Below, piece by piece: positions 10,352 through 22,551 of a stretch of DNA of 64,000 nucleotides (the first letter of the stretch is position 1; the number at the start of each line of letters is the position of its first letter). The notes under the pieces were generated by a model. It saw nothing but the letters and a program-made list of their open reading frames with translations, did no database searches and had not been told where the DNA came from. Source of the stretch: Channallabes apus (taxonomy: Eukaryota > Chordata > Actinopteri > Siluriformes > Clariidae). The stretch is from contig CM060121.1 in the NCBI GenBank assembly GCA_030522415.1, positions 17,349,642 to 17,413,641 of the forward strand, in the 5' to 3' direction. The position numbers were made by a program, and so were the translations under genes.

Positions 10352-12040
10352 TATGCATTCATTTGAGGCAAGTAAAATGTTGCAGTTCCTTTATGATCCT
10401 ATAGATGTCACTCTCTAAAGTAGAAACCGACTGGCAGGCAACAGAACATCCTATGTTGTAGAACAGATTTATGCAAAACAATTGTAAAACAATTATGGCT
10501 GATGACACACTACTAGAGACAAATACTTTAGAGGTATGAATTACCTTTTTAAAGGTTCAATGTTTTAAAACTGTAGCAAATTTAGGGAAACATTTTTGTA
10601 TTAAATCTGGATAGTTATAAAATTGTGATACTTACATGATTGCACTACTGTTTGAAAATATTTTTTTCACATATTTGAAGGCCTACGAATAAAGATTTTA
10701 ATGCATAAAGAGAAATATTTCTGCATATTTATTTTGTAATTGCTTTCAGAGAATTTCAGTTTAGTCTAATACTAATGTCAATAGTGTCTAATAGTACAGT
10801 ACTGAATGTTTTTTTTTTTTTTTTTTTTATTCAAATAGGGGCTCAAAGGCTGGCTTTTAATAAAATCTTTTGTAAAGAAATTTTTATTATTTAAAACTGT
10901 AAAGTCAAAGTAAAAGTACAATACTGTCTTGTGTTTATCTAAAATCCAAACCATGACAGACTTCACCAACTGGTGGTGCTGTTGTAAAAAGAATTGGGAC
11001 TTTGAATAGTCGCACTACATAGCAGGAGGGGATAATATTCCCAAAGCAAACACACATGTTAGCAGAGTCCTCACTACACGGCAGGTGTGTCCTTCAAACA
11101 CAGGACAGCCAAAGCCTGTTCAAATTTACTCCAGGTGCCGGATTACAAAATGAATTATAAAAGTTTGTATTTAAAGAGGATAAAGAAAAGCTTATGTAGC
11201 TTTTCTAATTCTGAGCTGGACTTTATATCTAAACTGTGGCACTGGGTTGGTAAACACTGACCAAAAGTCTACTATAAGACCAGGTGTGAAGTTCAAGTCT
11301 GTTTAAATTGTCCTTGCTGAACCAGTTTAATATTAAACTACACAGACCATGATGAAAACATTGTACAGCCAATGAAGAGACAAGACTGCTAATGAGATTA
11401 TGTATTAATTATTCTAAATAAGATTCTAAATGTAAAAGTGATTTATATCTAATGTAATACATGATGTGTTATAGGAGCAGAAGCTGTGATGTAATCTAAT
11501 CAGTAGTCTTCTCCTGCCTAATTAGAAATAGCCTAGGGTTAGCTATCAAACTATCAAGACAGATATGTTTTTAATGCTGGGCCTTAGGACTAAGATCAGC
11601 TTTCGCTACATAATCATACAAACCACAATTGCTATGAGAAAAACCACAAAATCATGGGTAGGAAATTGACTGGTCACAACCACTTAGGATCTAAATGTTT
11701 GTTTTTTCTTTCCAACTCCTTCCTGTGGTCAAATGTATTATGTGGGGTTTAGAAAGTAGCACATACTGTAGTGGTGGTGTGTATTGTAGGCCTTAATTTT
11801 TATTAAGCATCTGATTTGTCAGTGAGATTATAATATATCCATAAATGTGAACTAATATTAAAACCGATATAACATTTGTGTTTGGTTCTATTTGTATTTG
11901 TTATCACAAGTGGATGTAAACTTGCAAACACAATATCTTTCACACTTCCTCAACTAGGCAATAACAAATATAGGATGTGATATACTGTATACAATGATCA
12001 GTCATAATATGAAAACAGGTTAAAAAAAAATAAACTTATA
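10160..12040. other. Intergenic, no gene recognised
   Basis: AT-rich. It contains a TTA/TA repeat at 10278-10349 and a T run at 10809-10828. No exon, RNA gene or transposon could be recognised in the rest. Confidence 0.5.
10278..10349 (+). repeat. (TTA)n(TA)n microsatellite
   Basis: ATT units pass into a long alternating TA tract with one aatt interruption. Confidence 0.95.
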
Positions 12041-12366
12041 CAGTGCCAACTGAAAGTTTTCAGACCCTTTTAAATTTTCTCACGAAACTCCATTGTGATC
12101 GTCATAACAAAGGGTCTGAATAATTATGTATATAGGATATTTCAGTCTTTATTTTTAATAATAAACATCTGTCTTAACTTTGGTCCATAGTTGAGGATTG
12201 TGGAGAGAACGAAAAGAAAAAAAAAGATTTGAATACATTTTTAGATGATTTTAAAACATTCATTAATTCATCTTCTATACCGCTTTATCCTTTATTTAGG
12301 GTAGCGGGGATTTTAAAACATAAAATGGGGAAAACTTAAAAGGGTCTGAAAACCCTCAGTCAGCAC
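12041..12366. mobile_element. Tc1-like MITE with 'tcagaccctttt' ends
   Basis: The left end reads cagtgccaactgaaagtttt then cagaccctttt. The reverse complement of the right end reads ctgtgctgactgagggtttt then the same cagaccctttt. TA precedes the left end (12039-12040); no clean TA follows the right. A SINE tail fragment (cttctataccgctttatcc, minus strand, about 12261-12312) is inserted within it. No coding capacity. Confidence 0.6.
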
Positions 12367-12410
12367 AGAAACTTGCAAAACACACATTGCAGCTTGCAGG
12401 ACTATACATA

Positions 12411-12930
12411 TGTATATTAGGCTGCATAGCCACAGACTGGTCCGAGTGCTCATTCTGACTCTTGTTTGCACAGAAAGCACCTACAATGGGCATGTAATCA
12501 TCAAAATTGTACCATGGAGCAATAAAAGAAGCTTGCATGGTTGGTCTGATAAATCATGTTTTCTTTCATATCATTTGGACAGCCAGGTGCATGCGCATCG
12601 CTATCCTGTAGAACAGATCGCACCAGAATGCATCATGGGAAGAAGGAGGATTCCTACTCTGAGGATAGCTCTGTGTGAAACCTTGGGTCTGTTGGGAAAC
12701 CTTGCTTCATGTAGATGTTACTTTGACATCTACAACCTTCCTAAACATTACGTTGTTGCATACCAAATAGCGATGCTGAATAGTGTTCCCTGAAGACCTC
12801 TATTATTAGGATAATGTGCTCTGTAACATTGCAAAAAAAAGGGTTCAGGAACTTGACAAAGAGTTCAAGATGTTGACATGGCCTCCAAACTTCCCAGATC
12901 TCAATCCGATCGAGCAAACAAGATCGATGA
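12411..12930 (+). pseudogene. Tc1-like transposase remnant
   Basis: The order of nucleotide landmarks follows the middle and C-terminal parts of fish Tc1 transposases: a gctgcatagccacagactgg-like segment, acaatgggcatgtaatcatc, a segment for W-S-D-K-S-C-F where the family has W-S-D-E-S-R-F, ggaaaccttgggtctgttgg, a degenerate Q-D-N region, and tggcctccaaacttcccaga for W-P-P-N-x-P-D-L-N-P-I-E. Frame changes and stops occur throughout. A 127-codon open frame at 12410-12793 is a relic of it, not a separate gene. Confidence 0.75.
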
Positions 12931-13868
12931 AAATTAAACACCCCAATTGACAGTACTTAAAGGTGGCCAAATGCCTTGATGTGTCTGGGTTCTCTATGTG
13001 TTCTGTACTTCACAGAAATCTGGGTAAATCTTTCAGTATTTGCAACCATGAAAATAGTCAGATAACCCAAAAAAATTTATTACAAGGTTTTTAACCTTAG
13101 AACTAGTATTTCTTAAGATTATCCAGCAAGTGTTACTAAATTATTTGTTTTTAAATGTCTTTTTTATCTTCACGTAGTTTCCAGTTTCTCAAACCTTTTT
13201 ATATTCACATTTTCATGTTTTTACATACCTTGATTGAGAGCTGCCATGTAAATGAAAAAGGTAATTTAAAAAGGAGGGGATTTCATTTAAATTTTCATTT
13301 ATCTGTACTTCATTCATGCTGTCAGAGAAGACGAGCTACTTATGTAAATCAGATTTGTAAATAGTAAGACACATTCATGACATCTGAATGACACCATCAT
13401 TACCCAAATGCTTAGAGGCAAGATAATTTTACATGTCAAGCTGTCAATCATCTATGAAAAAAAGTTAAAAAATTATTTTAGAGAATTTGCTTTTTCCCAC
13501 ATTTAGAAAGTGTAGGCATGAAGCTGCTTCTAGCTAATCAATCAATAAATCATTCAATCAATCAATCAAGCAATTAATAAGCATCAGAGTGGTTTGTAAT
13601 AGTGATTTTTCACAATGGTGATATTGTGTAATTTATTATATAATCATCAGTGATACACATAATTTTATACTTAGTATACGTATCTAATCTAATATTAGAT
13701 CACAATTTGATAATAAATTAATGCACTAGCATATTGTTCCTTAGACTGCATTATGTTATAATGTTTTTTCTTCATCTGAGCAGTCATGTGTCTTTAGCAT
13801 GTGTCATAGAATTTTTGTCATATAATATAATTATGTAAATATATTAAACTTTTTAATGTACAGTATAG
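12931..13868. other. Intergenic, nothing recognised
   Basis: AT-rich. There is a short imperfect aatcaatc run near 13535-13570. No exon could be supported. Confidence 0.5.
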
Positions 13869-14226
13869 TGTGGCTGCATGGTAGTGTAGTGGTTAGCACT
13901 GTCGCCTTGCACCTCCAGGGTCCGGGTTCGATTCCCGGCCAGGCTCGATTCCCGTCTCTGTGTGCATGGAGTTTGCCTGTTCTCCCCGTGCTTGGTGGGT
14001 TTCCTCTAGGTACTCCGGTTTCCTCCCACAGTCCAAAGACATGCAGATTAGGCTTATTGGCATTGACCATAGTGTGTGAATGAGTGTGTGTTTGTGTGCT
14101 CTGCGATGGATTGGCACGTTGTCCAGGGTGTACCCTGCCTCGTGCCCTGAGTCTCCTGGGATAGGCTCCAGGTCCCCGCGACCCTAAATACAGGATAAAG
14201 CGGTATAGAAGATGAATGAATGAATG
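13869..14226 (+). mobile_element. SINE, DANA/Mermaid-like, full length, double B box
   Basis: It has a tRNA-like head (gtagtggttagcactgtcgc), a B box at ggttcgattcc, a second near-copy gctcgattcc 16 bp on, the conserved core and the tail ending gatgaatgaatgaatg. The sequence taatgtaca occurs just before and just after the element and may be the target duplication. Confidence 0.85.
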
Positions 14227-14974
14227 TATAATGTACACACATCTAGTTTCACAATAAATGTATTTAAAATGGGGCAGTACAAGGCAAAAGTCCAGCTTCC
14301 AGCTCTTCTGTAGCTTTTTGTTTTAGCTGTATCATGATCCATTTTTGAATGACCTGAGTTACACTGAGTATGATTAACTGCACTGATCAGAAATTACACA
14401 GTGTGCTCTTCTGATGCAACAGACTATACAGTAGCAATGAATAAACATATCATTGACAAGGGTCAAAAATATCATTGACAAGGGGTGACCGATATAGAAT
14501 ATCACTTTAGTGTGATTATTTACTAATAACAGGCATGTCTCGAAGTACTTCATAACGTTTTATACCAAAAAATTTTTACCATATAAAACATTTTAAAATG
14601 TTTTATACCTGACCAAGTTGCCAGAAATGACACAATCTTTAATAATTATAAACATTTTCTCATAATTTATAGTTCTGATTAATGGTGTGAAAACTCTCAG
14701 ACAGGGTAGTTAAAGCCTATATCACCTATAATCAATCCTTCACTCATGAAGTTAATAAGACAAAAATATGCAGCGTGTCATCTTACTAAGATCGTTCCTG
14801 AAGACTTTCCCATGTCTGCAAACCTCAAGTTACTGTACAACTTTGCCTCTGGCTGTTACAAAGTGCTGGCACTACAGACCCCCTCCAAATATGCTAAATA
14901 AACATCCCTTCAGGAAAAGAAGTGCATTACATGATAAATGCTGCCATTATAAAACATTATTAAACACATTAGGT
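14227..14974. other. Intergenic, nothing recognised
   Basis: A tandem-like repeat of 'atatcattgacaaggg' occurs twice near 14447-14484. Otherwise no feature was recognised. Confidence 0.5.
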
Positions 14975-15152
14975 AGCCTCACAACTCCAGGGTCGAGGGT
15001 TTGACTCCCATCAGTGTGCGTAAGATTGCATGTTCTCCCTAGGTTTGCTGGGTTTCCTTCAGGTACTTCTGTTTCCTCCCACAGTTCATAGACATACAGC
15101 TATGGCTAATTGGTGTTTTCAAATTGCCCATAATGTGTGAGTGTGTACGTGC
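14975..15152 (+). mobile_element. SINE fragment, diverged
   Basis: The core (tttcctcccacagtt) and part of the head survive, ending at aatgtgtgagtgtgt. The tail is missing. It faces the minus-strand copy that starts 60 bp later. Confidence 0.7.
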
Positions 15153-15214
15153 TTGTTTTAAATGATGGACTGCAACAAAAAGGACAGCCTCTCTCTCTTA
15201 CTCAATCTCTATAT

Positions 15215-15523
15215 ACCAATTATCCTGTACAGCATCATGAGAAGCCTGCAGGGGCACAAGGTGGGTACACCCTGGATAGGGTTCCAATCCATCTCAGGGC
15301 ACACAATCACACATACACATACACTATGGGCAATTTGGAAAAGCATATCCTAATCTGCATGTCTTTGGACTGTGAGAGGAAACTGGAACACCTGGAGGAA
15401 ACCCACAGAACACAGGTAGAACATGCAAACCCCATGGATACAGACCTAAGGCAGGACTCGAAACCTCATTCCTGGTGGTACAAGGAGGCAATGCTAACAT
15501 CTATGCCACCTCGCCACTAAAAC
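15215..15523 (-). mobile_element. SINE, DANA/Mermaid-like, diverged
   Basis: On the minus strand it runs from a tRNA-like head near 15523 through the core (ctttggactgtgag in + reading) to a tail at 15215. It has a single B box. Two open frames here (15137-15520 and 15162-15353) are SINE sequence, not genes. Confidence 0.75.
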
Positions 15524-16873
15524 AGCCTGTGTGTAGTTATACATGATTCAGAACATGGAACATGGTCAGATGTTGATTCATGGTACATTAAGTCTATGAC
15601 TAAATCACTTTTTGAGAACTGGCGGCTCACACATATGTACCTTATTTGTTTTGTTTGCTTCTGTTATTACAGCCAGATTTTACATAAGGAGATTGTAACT
15701 ACATTACCTCACCAAGTTAAGAACCTACAATTACACAAACAGTTACAGTTACAAAAGCATTAGTTCAAACATTTATAGCAGCATTAATAGGAAACAAGAC
15801 AAGGCAAGTATTCAAACGGTATTTCTTAAATGAAGGACACATGGTGTATAGAATAAATGACCATTCTAGTAGGAATTCGAGTTAAGTATTTTCTGCCTTG
15901 GGCTTGAAGCTATTCCAGACAGACTGAAAAAGAAAAATCTAACCAGTGATTGTTGATGCCCCAGAAGAAAAGTTTTGATTGACATTGTTGTGGGTTGCAT
16001 GTGTACTAGACACTGACTGACAAAACCTGAGATGATTTCAATTATGCTTGTGTTATGGTTTGATTTAAACGTATTTGCAATAGCAAAAATACAGCATGAG
16101 TCTTACAGTATATTGTCTACAATAACTCCCTTAAAATTGTCAGTCCTATATACAATAATACTCATTCTAGCAGGACAGTTGTAACTTTTTCCACACAGTG
16201 GCGGTGTTCAGATGAAACAAAAAAATTATCAGAAGTGGCTCATCACACACAATGAATGGTACAGGATGTGAGTCAGAGTTTTGATTGTGTGAGATGACGT
16301 CTGGTCTATAGAATTTTAAAGCCGTGGCTTTGAGCTGAATGCGGGTTTAAACACCTTGCAGGCTTTTAAGAAATTCTTAAACCGGCAAGAACATCTTAAA
16401 CAACAACAACAACAAAAACCATAGAATTCGAAGATACTTTTTAGTGACACTCTGCAACTTTTCTCTTTGTACTCTTCCTGACACATGACATAGGGGACAA
16501 TGTCACATCTGTTACTGCCATTCCAGCTGCTTTGTTCACTTGAATGGAGGTTTTAGGTTTTTTGAAGATTCACAGGGGTGTGGGTTCCTGTTTCTCCCCC
16601 ATCCCTTCCTTTGAGTTAGCAACAGCAGGGCCACGGCGATGGAGCACTCAAAGCCACTCAGCATTGTATATACAAAAGAGGAGCTGTGCAGGTAGAGCAA
16701 CTTTGATCTGATAAGGAGTTTCTTTTTATTCATTTTTTCTTTTTAGGCTACCAAGGTGAGGCTAACTGAGGTAACGGCATCTGAAAATGAGAAATTGTTT
16801 AATGTGTTGGTCCTATACAGGGTTTTGCAAGAAGTCAGGTGTTAAGACAACAAATCATCACGTTTCTAAAAAA
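15524..16873. other. Intergenic, nothing recognised
   Basis: AT-rich with a short CAA run near 16401-16414. No exon or transposon could be recognised. Confidence 0.5.
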
Positions 16874-17979
16874 TAGTAAATATGAAAAGCTCTTGAGCTA
16901 CCCCTTATTTCTTCATATTAAATTAAATTATGCATATTAAATATGTCTAAACAATGTGTCCAAAGTGCCTAAAGATACGATTAAAAAATTGTCTGCTTAT
17001 GTAACAACCTCTGCCGCAATCTCATTTCCCCTCTCGTCTGTTCCAACCATTTAGCATAGCTTTACCAGTATGCTAACCATCCACCTGATCATCTTTCATC
17101 ATCTGTACCTGTTTCTCACTGGTTCATGCCTTACAGTAAGTCAGGTGGGTTTGTGTGCTTTAGTTATGTAAAGTCACAAAATCGCATGGCTGTTATTCAG
17201 CCGTAGGCACTGTATTCAGCAATACAGCCTTTATTATCAACAGATTATGAATAGTCATTTTGCTTCGCTGACACATATTCTTCCACTACTGAACTAGGCA
17301 GAACTAACTAACCGCAAGTGGCGGAGATGGCGAAGTTGAAGTATGTAATTTTACATTCTTACTGGTACTAAAATTCAGCCTTGTGCTAAGAGCCAGTTAG
17401 CTTTGAAACCATAGATAAAAGAACACGAATGATTTCGATGCAATTTGGAATAACTTAGAAGCAATTATTAACCAGTCAACATATATATAAAAAAAAAAAG
17501 ATGACACAACGTTATTAGAAGTGTTTTTTTGTTCTTGAAAGTGTTTCAGTGACTAGTTTGGAACAGGGTGTTTGGTGAGGCTCTTTTCTTGTGGACTGTA
17601 CCCACCCATGCTTGCAACAGACAGTTAATGTAATTAGCGGTTATTAGAACATCTGGAACTATTAGAACTTGACATATTACATAATTAAGTGTGCTAGTAG
17701 TGTTACTGTCCATTATCACCACTCCTAGAATGCTTCTAATCTAATCAGATTGCTTAGATATAACTAACTGTTTTATAATGATTCATAGGTCACTGTGTGG
17801 CTTAACAAACAAACACATTTCTCTGAAACTGGTCAGGTACCGGGACTGGAGAGCCAAATTTTTTTTTAAATTCCAAATGATTTTCAACACCTATTCTGCC
17901 AAAAATGAGTGCCACAAAGTGGTTCTTTGGAAGCAAAATGAAGAAAACAATGATGGCTCAAGACTTTTCCACAGTACTA
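16874..17979 (+). mobile_element. CAGTACTG-family MITE copy, enlarged
   Basis: The left end has ctcttgagctacccc and the right end gatggctcaagacttttcca then cagtact. The outer 280 bp on the left and 200 bp on the right match the copies at 8.3 and 43.1 kb (ctcgtctgttccaacc, tctgaaactggtcaggtac). About 0.6 kb of unrelated sequence (about 17150-17770) separates the two halves. The open frame at 17778-18017 is MITE sequence. Confidence 0.6.
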
Positions 17980-18739
17980 TATTTCATGTCATCAATTTTT
18001 CTGGTGATTGGTTATGATTGGTGTTGAATACCTAAACTCATTTCAGGTGGTGTATGTTATTATGGTATATGTTATTATGGGTAATTATGAGACATCATCA
18101 AAAGGAGCATATGTTTAATCTTCTTGATTGTGTCTGATGTCTGTGACTGATAACATTCAGAATTAAAACTTTGTAAAACAAGCTGTTCGAGAATTTTTCA
18201 GTATGGTAATGTTAATTTCAGCCTCAGTATTGTTGACGCTCGGTGCTATTTACAACTAGATGGGAAATAAAGAACAAGTGCTGTGACGAGTACAGAATAA
18301 CTGCAGCAGTACTTACATTTTATGTGGTTCGTTTATCCACTGCTAAGAAAATAATTAAGAAGTGGGAAAAACTGTAGAAGTGAGTGCGAGTGTATTTTGC
18401 CCACAGACAGTGAGCAGAGATTTGCAAAAGATGGAAGCATTTATCCTGTGTTCATCTAGAAGTGACACAATTCACATTTTCTGTCCTAATTTTTTTAGAC
18501 CTGTGTGGATAAACACATCTGATCTTTTCAAATCAGACAAGCACCACAGTTGTATGTGGCCTGTAATTGGATACAGATATGTATGGTCAGATCAGAATCT
18601 GTATGGCTTTTTCCCGACAGACATTCACATGTCATCACTGAGCGTCGGCAAAAACAACAACAGCTACTCTAGCACAGAGTATGGTAAGAGATCTTGAGAT
18701 CCAGATGCATCTACAATTTGGTGTAAGGACAAACAAAAC
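17980..18739. other. Intergenic, nothing recognised
   Basis: A 111-codon open frame at 18362-18697 matches no family I know and has no supporting signals. Confidence 0.45.
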
Positions 18740-19590
18740 AGGGAGATTATAAAAGGAAAACATATAGGACAATCAAGGAAGCTGTCAAAGAGTCCAGTAA
18801 CTTACAGCAATACGGCTTAAAAAGTACAATTAAACAACTGGAGAACAAAAAGCAGAAAGCAGTAGGCTTTTGGTAAAACCAAATACCAGTACTAACACCC
18901 AAACAGAAGAAATCAAGTTTACAGTAGGCTTAACCAAAGCAGTCATAGAGTGTGGATGATTTGATGAAATTAGTGATGAATCCCGACTCAGCATTGGCAA
19001 AGGAAATGATGCTGGACCTTTTATCTGGAGCTGGTCTAATGAAACATATACTGTAGAGATGATTGCCTAAAATGGATAACTCAAATGATAGACTTTTACA
19101 TTTAGGCATTTTGCAGACCCTTATCCAAGGCGACTTACTTTTTTAAAAATCTCATTAATATCTGAGCAGGTGAGGGATAATGGCCTTGCTCAAGAGCCCA
19201 AGCAACTTGGTGCTCATATGGTTTGAACCTGGGACCCTCCAAACCACAATTCAGTGCCTTAACCACTGAGCTACCCCTGACCCTTGTTATGATATGAGGT
19301 TGCATGACCAATAAAGGACCAGGGAATATTTCACTGAAATTTTAGGCCCTTTCCTTGTTCCATTGATAGAAAATAGGTTGGGTGATGATAAAGTCATTTA
19401 AAAATGAAAATGCATCAGGCCATAGAGGAAAGATTGTTAAAGTTTTTCTTAAGAAAAGGCAAACATGGCCCATGTCAATGCTCCATCCTGAAAAGCTGGT
19501 CTGTCAACTGTTATTCAAGAAAGATGAAACCAGCATGATGGAGAATATTGTTTTTCATTGAGGAATGCTATCATAAGCTCCTCCTGTGGA
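18740..19590 (+). pseudogene. Tc1-like transposase remnant split by a SINE
   Basis: Before the SINE the frames contain a degraded helix-turn-helix end and an S-D-E-S-R-L-S-I-G-K-G segment (first catalytic region, about 18975-19010). After it come a G-C-M-like segment (about 19300) and a further region with A-S-G-H-R-G-K (about 19415). Numerous stops break it. This family differs from the Tc1 copies at 3.1 and 12.4 kb. Confidence 0.65.
19097..19286 (-). mobile_element. Second SINE family, tRNA-derived, minus strand
   Basis: On the minus strand it begins with a tRNA-like head (ggggtagctcagtggttaag), has a B-box-like ggttcaaacca and ends in the 'ggataagggtctgcaaaatg' tail common to fish tRNA SINEs. 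It interrupts a Tc1 remnant, so it is the younger of the two. Confidence 0.75.
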
Positions 19591-20044
19591 GGAGCAACAA
19601 GTCCTAACTATGATTTTCTGTTGATGATTTCAGATTTGTTTCATCAACAGGGCGTTGTTTCTGTCATGTTTTTCTAAGCGTTTGAACAAAAATAATTTTG
19701 TGTCATACTGTATCTGTGATTTGTTTATTTGCTAAGAAATAAAAAACTGGGTGGTGATTTATTTTATTATTTTTTTTGTCAGGGAGTGAACATGGCATCA
19801 AGGGCTTCTTAATGTAATGTGAAAAAAAAAACATCTGACTGTCTCTTCCAAGAAGCTACAAATGGGATGTGGTTAGATCAGCTCAGGATGCTGGAGGGTA
19901 AAATAACATACATTCAGGCCTTTGAGTTTTTTAGACCAAAATAAGCAGTGTTCTTGATGGACCAAGATGGACCTGAAACTCATTTTATTTACAGGACATA
20001 AATCCTGCTCAATAAACAAGATTTGATGTGGCATCTATTTGTTG

Positions 20045-20330
20045 GACTTGAGTGTGATGTGGTGGGTAGCAATGCTGCCTCACAGCTCCAGGGTCCTGGG
20101 TTTTTATCCTAAGCTCAAGTTGCTGTCTGTGTGGTATTTCTGGTTGTTCTCCCAGAGTTTGTATGGGTCTTCTCTGGGTTCTCTGGTTTACCCCTAGTGT
20201 CTAAAAATATGTAGGTAAGTGTATTAGATATGCTAAATTGCCCATAGGTGTGAATGTGCATGTGGGAATGGTGCCATGTAATGGACTAGTCTCCCACGTG
20301 GGGTGAATTGTTTCTGGATCTCCAGTGTTT
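20045..20330 (+). mobile_element. SINE, DANA-like, degenerate
   Basis: Old copy: ggtagcaatgctgcctcaca as head, gtttgtatgggtcttctctg as core, and aaattgcccataggtgtgaa before the lost tail. The core shows more divergence than the other copies and may represent an older subfamily. Confidence 0.6.
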
Positions 20331-22307
20331 CCAGTGTTACTACAGTTGGTCCACAGTGGCGATCAACCACAAAGTAAAAACCTTAAATTACTAAAAGCTG
20401 TTTTCTTTGTTCTATACATTTAAGGCTGACAGAACATTACAACAGCGTGAAAGTAAAAGTTAGATGAAACTTTTTTTAAGTACACATTAACTTGTCCTGT
20501 TACGTACTGTTCACCAAATTGTAAAGTTCTATTTTATAATTTCTGTAAGTTGGCATAATGACAGGCATACAGTACCAGTCATGCCTATGTTCAGCAGCTG
20601 GTACTAGCAGCTACAGTACAACTAGCTACAACAATCTTCAACTCCCTGTTTTCTTGCGCTACTTTCACCCTTGATTTATATATTATGTGAGCAACTACAA
20701 AGCTGATGTCAGATCAGCTAACAGGGGCTTCTGGCAGCAGCCTGCGCAGTTGACATGGCCTGGAGCTAGGTGAGATGAGAAGGCTCTATACTCACCCTGC
20801 ACTCTTTCATCGCCTGAGAAAGGGGGAATTCCATCTTTTCATCCTCCACAGGTTTATGCCCCACAGCACTCACATTGCTTTCTGATATGTTTCATGTGTT
20901 TTTCCAAGAATTCTGTCTAAGAAGTGTTTCAGTTCAATCTTTTGAAATTTCAGTCATCTCTGTGTATGACAATGAGCTGCTTTTTATGAATCTGTGGGTG
21001 TGTGTGATATTCCTTCAGAATACAAAGTCCAGAAGACCTCTGTACTCTATCAAGCATGTGTAAGTGCTCAAAGATGTTGAATATAGTTGGTGATTTGAGA
21101 TGTGTTGACAGACTGCACTTGCTTTGGCTCTTACCCTCCCATTGAATTTGAATATTGCGTTTTCTTCAATGGATAGTCCAATGCAGAAGCAAATACAAAA
21201 GAAAAGATATTATTAAAATATGTACTGAGCATATATAATGTATTCTATGACTACAGTAGTTCTTTCAGCGTCTAGTATTAACAAAGCTATTTTCCTTTAT
21301 AACCAATTATTGAATTGTATATTGATTAAAAAACAAGCTCATATTTTTGGTCACCCCCTCAACTGTAAGACAAAAAGCTTGTAAAAATAAATTCCAGATG
21401 CTTTCTGGGGTAGTCAGGATTAGATAAACGATGATGGGGTCACTATGCATTGACAGATTCTCACACTTTGTGTGTCGCCAATCCCAGGCCCTTATGCAAC
21501 CCTTTTCAGATCTTTTTATCATCTGAACATAAGGCTAACCATAGTGAGATGAAGAGGCAAAAATAGGCAACACACATCTGCTGTTTCTTAGTGTATAATC
21601 TGAAGCACTCCATTTGCTACGGATTGACCACAGTCTAATGTCCCACTTGAGCTCACAGAGTCCCACAGAGGTGAATACCTTCATTTAGTCTGTCATATGG
21701 TAGTGCTTTTAGTGTGTGTGTGTGGAGGATGTGGGTGCAGTGTAGTCACAATACCTGTTAATGGGATGTGTGGTTGAACTGTAGTATACAGCATACAAAA
21801 GGTGACAAATCCACGTTTGATTTAGTGAAGAAGCAGGATTACTTACTACTCCATACACTCAGTTGTGAGTGCATTAGGGACTGTATAGCTGTAGAGTAGG
21901 TGTCCACCCCAACATTCCCAAACTGAAATATGTCCTGTGGGCTTAATACATTTGTCATGTGGTCAGGTTGTACTGTACTTTTCATTCATAACTTCAGTAA
22001 TCACTTAGAATCTGGCATGAATTCTAATATGTAAACTCTCCGAGAGGGGCAAAAGATGGACAAACCTTGAATGTACTGTAGGTAAATTCCTCTAAGTTTA
22101 AAAATTAAAAATAAAAAAAAAACGATTTTATTTTAATCTTATTTTACTATTCAATTCTAGAAACAACCAAAATGATCTGCTAAAAGTAGATTTACTGCTT
22201 GAAATGTATTAAAATTTCCACCAAAAGGTTTCATAATTCTATTAATTTTACACTATTTATTAAGGTACTGAATCTTATAGTAAAATACATTATACTTATA
22301 TACATTA
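20331..22307. other. Intergenic, nothing recognised
   Basis: About 2 kb of AT-rich sequence with small open frames (20875-21063, 21307-21522) that match nothing I know. Confidence 0.5.
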
Positions 22308-22551
22308 CACATTATAAAAGTCTTAGACACAGTTAAAGAAAAATATTTCTCTGACATTATACAAGTGATATCGTTTCAGACTAAAGAATTTTTAAGCTAC
22401 TGGACTGTATGCAAAAAAAAGAAGAAGAATCAGGTGCAATAGTCAAAAGTCCTCAAATTATGGAATGGTTCTGCAGGATGCTCAGTAAAACTTAGTAAGT
22501 AATTTCCTTATAACCTTGACAAATTGTACCTGAGACTTTTGCACAGTACTG
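22308..22551. mobile_element. Short CAGTACTG-family MITE
   Basis: The right end cctgagacttttgcacagta then ctg (22551) is followed by TA. The left end has ataaaagtcttagacacag. The interior is unlike the other three copies, so this is either another subfamily or a deletion product. Confidence 0.5.

Noticed and set aside
13895..13950. tRNA gene (A- and B-box-like sequence)
   Set aside because: The head is part of a SINE. The cloverleaf is not intact and the same sequence recurs in about ten SINE copies.
13831..14238. Open frames of 60-135 codons on both strands, also at 53003-53414 and 58981-59453
   Set aside because: They lie inside SINE copies. Their similarity to each other is due to the repeat, not to a gene family.
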